Positions 33,166-34,738 of a stretch of 34,738 nt of DNA are shown here, in pieces. The notes under the pieces were generated by a model that saw only the letters and a program-made list of their open reading frames with translations, was not told the DNA's origin and ran no database searches. The first letter of the stretch is position 1; the number at the start of each line of letters is the position of its first letter. The DNA is from Tidjanibacter sp. (lineage in GTDB: Bacteria > Bacteroidota > Bacteroidia > Bacteroidales > Rikenellaceae), in assembly GCA_017396085.1 (NCBI GenBank), contig JAFQNC010000004.1, positions 1-34,738 on the forward strand, written 5' to 3'. The position numbers and the translations under genes are program-made.

Positions 33166-34590
33166 TCATTTCCCCACGCAGTTGCTCACACGGAAGGTGG
33201 AGCCGAGGATGCGCTTTTTGATGGTGTGGTTGCACTCGGCCTCAATGATACCCGTGAGCACATCGGGTGCATCGTGCCAGCGGTTGGAGCGGAAGCGGCG
33301 GTTGTAGTTCACAAGGTGCACCGCCAACTCGGGCCAACGCTCGCGCCAATCTTTCGGCCAGCGCAGAGTGCGCAACACCGTGGATGCATTGGAGAGTATG
33401 CGCGACTCCTTGTTGGCACTCTGATGAAACCACCCCACCGTAACCTTCGGGGCCAAGCGTTGGATGTTGCGTGCAAACCCTCGGCCACCGTTGTTGCTCT
33501 CAATGAGCGCCTCGCGGGTACCATTGCGCACGAGCATTTCGGCCACCTGTGGCTCGGTCTGCTCCATATGTTCGCGCGAGTAGACCACATCCTCCACATA
33601 GACCAGCCCATCCTCGCCCACCGCATAGCACACCGAGCAGAGGTAGTCATCGCCCGTGTCGGCGGTGTCGGTGTAGTTGGCCTTGCGCACCACCTCGGCG
33701 GGGAGGGCATCGTAGGTGCTCCACCCATCGCCATAGAGCAGTCCGGCAGCATCGGAGGGGCGCCCCTGATACATAGCCTCAAACTGGAGCGCATCGAGCC
33801 TACGCTTCTCAACGAGCAACTCGGCCGAGTGTCGCTCGGGCCAAAGTGCTTCGCCAATCTCACGCGGGTCAAACTCGGTGGGCGGGGTGGTTTTGAGTGC
33901 TTCGAGGTTGAGCAAGAGCCAATCGGTGGGTGCGAGGGTGTCGAGTTGTTCCCACGTTTCGAGTTCCACCACCCTCTCCTTCTCCATTATGCGCCCCACA
34001 AGGTCCTCCTTGTGCCAGCGGGTGAAGACGATGAGTTCCTGCGAGAGGTTGTGCTCGCGGGTGCGCACCACCGAGGTGTACCACTCCCAGCAGTTCTCCC
34101 TGATGGTGGGCGAGTTAGCCTCCATTGCGTCTTTGTAGAGGTCGTCAATTATGAATACATCCACAGGGTTGCCCGTGAGCGAGCCCTCACGCCCCACCGC
34201 CACAAGGTCGCCACCGGTGCCCACAATCTCGGTAAGTTCGGAGGTGCGCTGATAGCCCCCACTGCGCCCTGCAGCCTTGATGGTGGTGTCGGGAAAGAGT
34301 GCCGCATAGGCGGAGGAGTCGATGAGTCGCTGGATGCGCTTGTTGAACTTTTGGGCCAGCGAGGCACTGTAGGAGGCTATGGCCACGTGTAGCGAGGGGT
34401 TGAGTCCCAACATATAGGAGGGCAACAACACACTTGAGCCGAGCGACTTGCCGTGCTGTGGGGGCACGGTAATTATGAGCCTACGCACCCTGCCCTGAGC
34501 GAAGGCCTCAAGGAGTGCGTAGTATCGTGTGTGGAAGGGCGTTGCGCTGAACGAAGGCGACACCGCCCTTGCAAAATCAATCAAAGACAT
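33166..34590 (-). CDS. Phage-type terminase large subunit
   Basis: A 474-residue terminase large subunit: an ATPase-nuclease motor that packages phage DNA. Walker A-like PPQHGKS is at 43-49, the Walker B region VFIIDD at about 145-150, and coupling-region VFTRWHKEDLVGRI follows. The C-terminal RNase H-like nuclease has DTADTGDDYLCSVCYA, ALIESNNGGRGFARNI and RWHDAPDVLTGII, whose last Asp is expected to bind metal. All key motifs are present and the length is normal, so it is probably intact. Codon use and GC resemble the host genes around it. No portal or capsid gene lies downstream (left), where rarA is found. Either a prophage continues right of the window or this is a solitary or domesticated gene. 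Confidence 0.9.
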   Translation of the reverse strand: MSLIDFARAVSPSFSATPFHTRYYALLEAFAQGRVRRLIITVPPQHGKSLGSSVLLPSYMLGLNPSLHVAIASYSASLAQKFNKRIQRLIDSSAYAALFPDTTIKAAGRSGGYQRTSELTEIVGTGGDLVAVGREGSLTGNPVDVFIIDDLYKDAMEANSPTIRENCWEWYTSVVRTREHNLSQELIVFTRWHKEDLVGRIMEKERVVELETWEQLDTLAPTDWLLLNLEALKTTPPTEFDPREIGEALWPERHSAELLVEKRRLDALQFEAMYQGRPSDAAGLLYGDGWSTYDALPAEVVRKANYTDTADTGDDYLCSVCYAVGEDGLVYVEDVVYSREHMEQTEPQVAEMLVRNGTREALIESNNGGRGFARNIQRLAPKVTVGWFHQSANKESRILSNASTVLRTLRWPKDWRERWPELAVHLVNYNRRFRSNRWHDAPDVLTGIIEAECNHTIKKRILGSTFRVSNCVGK

Positions 34591-34597
34591 AGGTTAA

Positions 34598-34653
34598 AAT
34601 TGAGAATTGAGAATTGAGAATTGAGAATTGTGAATTGAGAATTGAGAATTGTG
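34598..34653. repeat. Heptamer array AATTGAG/AATTGTG, eight units
   Basis: Eight exact-phase heptamers run from 34598 to 34653: AATTGAG four times, AATTGTG, AATTGAG twice and AATTGTG. The array begins 8 bp upstream of the terminase start codon, so it lies across its leader or promoter region. Confidence 0.9.
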
Positions 34654-34738
34654 AAAGTTGCGAGTAAGCGAGTGCTGAGGGGGCTTGCTGGCATCCAAAG
34701 GCTCGATAGAGTGCAGACCTAACATCTACACAAAACTG

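Noticed and set aside
33013..34392. Long plus-strand open frame (over 430 codons) antisense to the terminase gene, continuous with the 9-bp array
   Set aside because: The opposite strand carries the ATPase and nuclease motifs of a terminase. The antisense product has no family character, starts only at a GTG inside the array, and is explained by codon bias.

Overview
The window reads as chromosome of a gut-type Bacteroidales bacterium. The evidence is a SusC/SusD pair with its own ECF sigma and FecR anti-sigma genes, many SPII lipoproteins, fimbrillin-like, BACON and Fibrobacter-major-paralogue C-terminal domains, and promoters with the Bacteroidetes -7 box TAnnTTTG. The short-chain (epimerase-like) threonine dehydrogenase fits the same group. 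A Rikenellaceae/Alistipes-like host is my guess, not something the sequence proves.

Positions 174-7700 hold a leftward six-gene catabolic operon. In transcription order it encodes an FAD-dependent oxidoreductase, a sodium:solute symporter, a class II ketose-bisphosphate aldolase, a PfkB kinase, a Zn-dependent sugar/polyol dehydrogenase and a fructokinase-like PfkB kinase, and it ends at a hairpin terminator. Positions 7665-10102 run the other way: a 44-codon ORF, then a fimbrillin/BACON lipoprotein, then a very strong terminator.

Positions 10103-26026 are a polysaccharide utilization locus (PUL) read rightward: ECF sigma, FecR-type anti-sigma, SusC with an STN signalling domain, SusD, two accessory lipoproteins, two paralogous heparinase II/III-type lyases (one secreted by SPI, one lipoprotein), a GH88 unsaturated glucuronyl hydrolase lipoprotein and a large fimbrillin-like lipoprotein. 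The working model is this: surface proteins bind a uronic-acid polysaccharide, lyases cut it by beta-elimination, GH88 removes the 4,5-unsaturated uronate, the symporter imports a product, and the divergent operon oxidises, phosphorylates and splits it. No sulfatase and none of the usual KduI/KduD/Eda-type uronate genes are in the window, so the substrate is probably unsulfated and the intracellular route is unresolved.

Positions 26027-34738 are mostly housekeeping: GH73 glucosaminidase with LysM, a conserved hypothetical, a YqaA-like membrane protein, shikimate dehydrogenase, tRNA-Thr(GGT), a small membrane protein, threonine dehydrogenase and RarA. A leftward phage-type large terminase follows at the right edge. 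The gaps here are rich in repeats: a duplicated terminator cassette sharing a 17-nt motif with the tRNA-Thr trailer, a perfect inverted repeat, three heptamer arrays and a degenerate 9-bp array of about eleven units.
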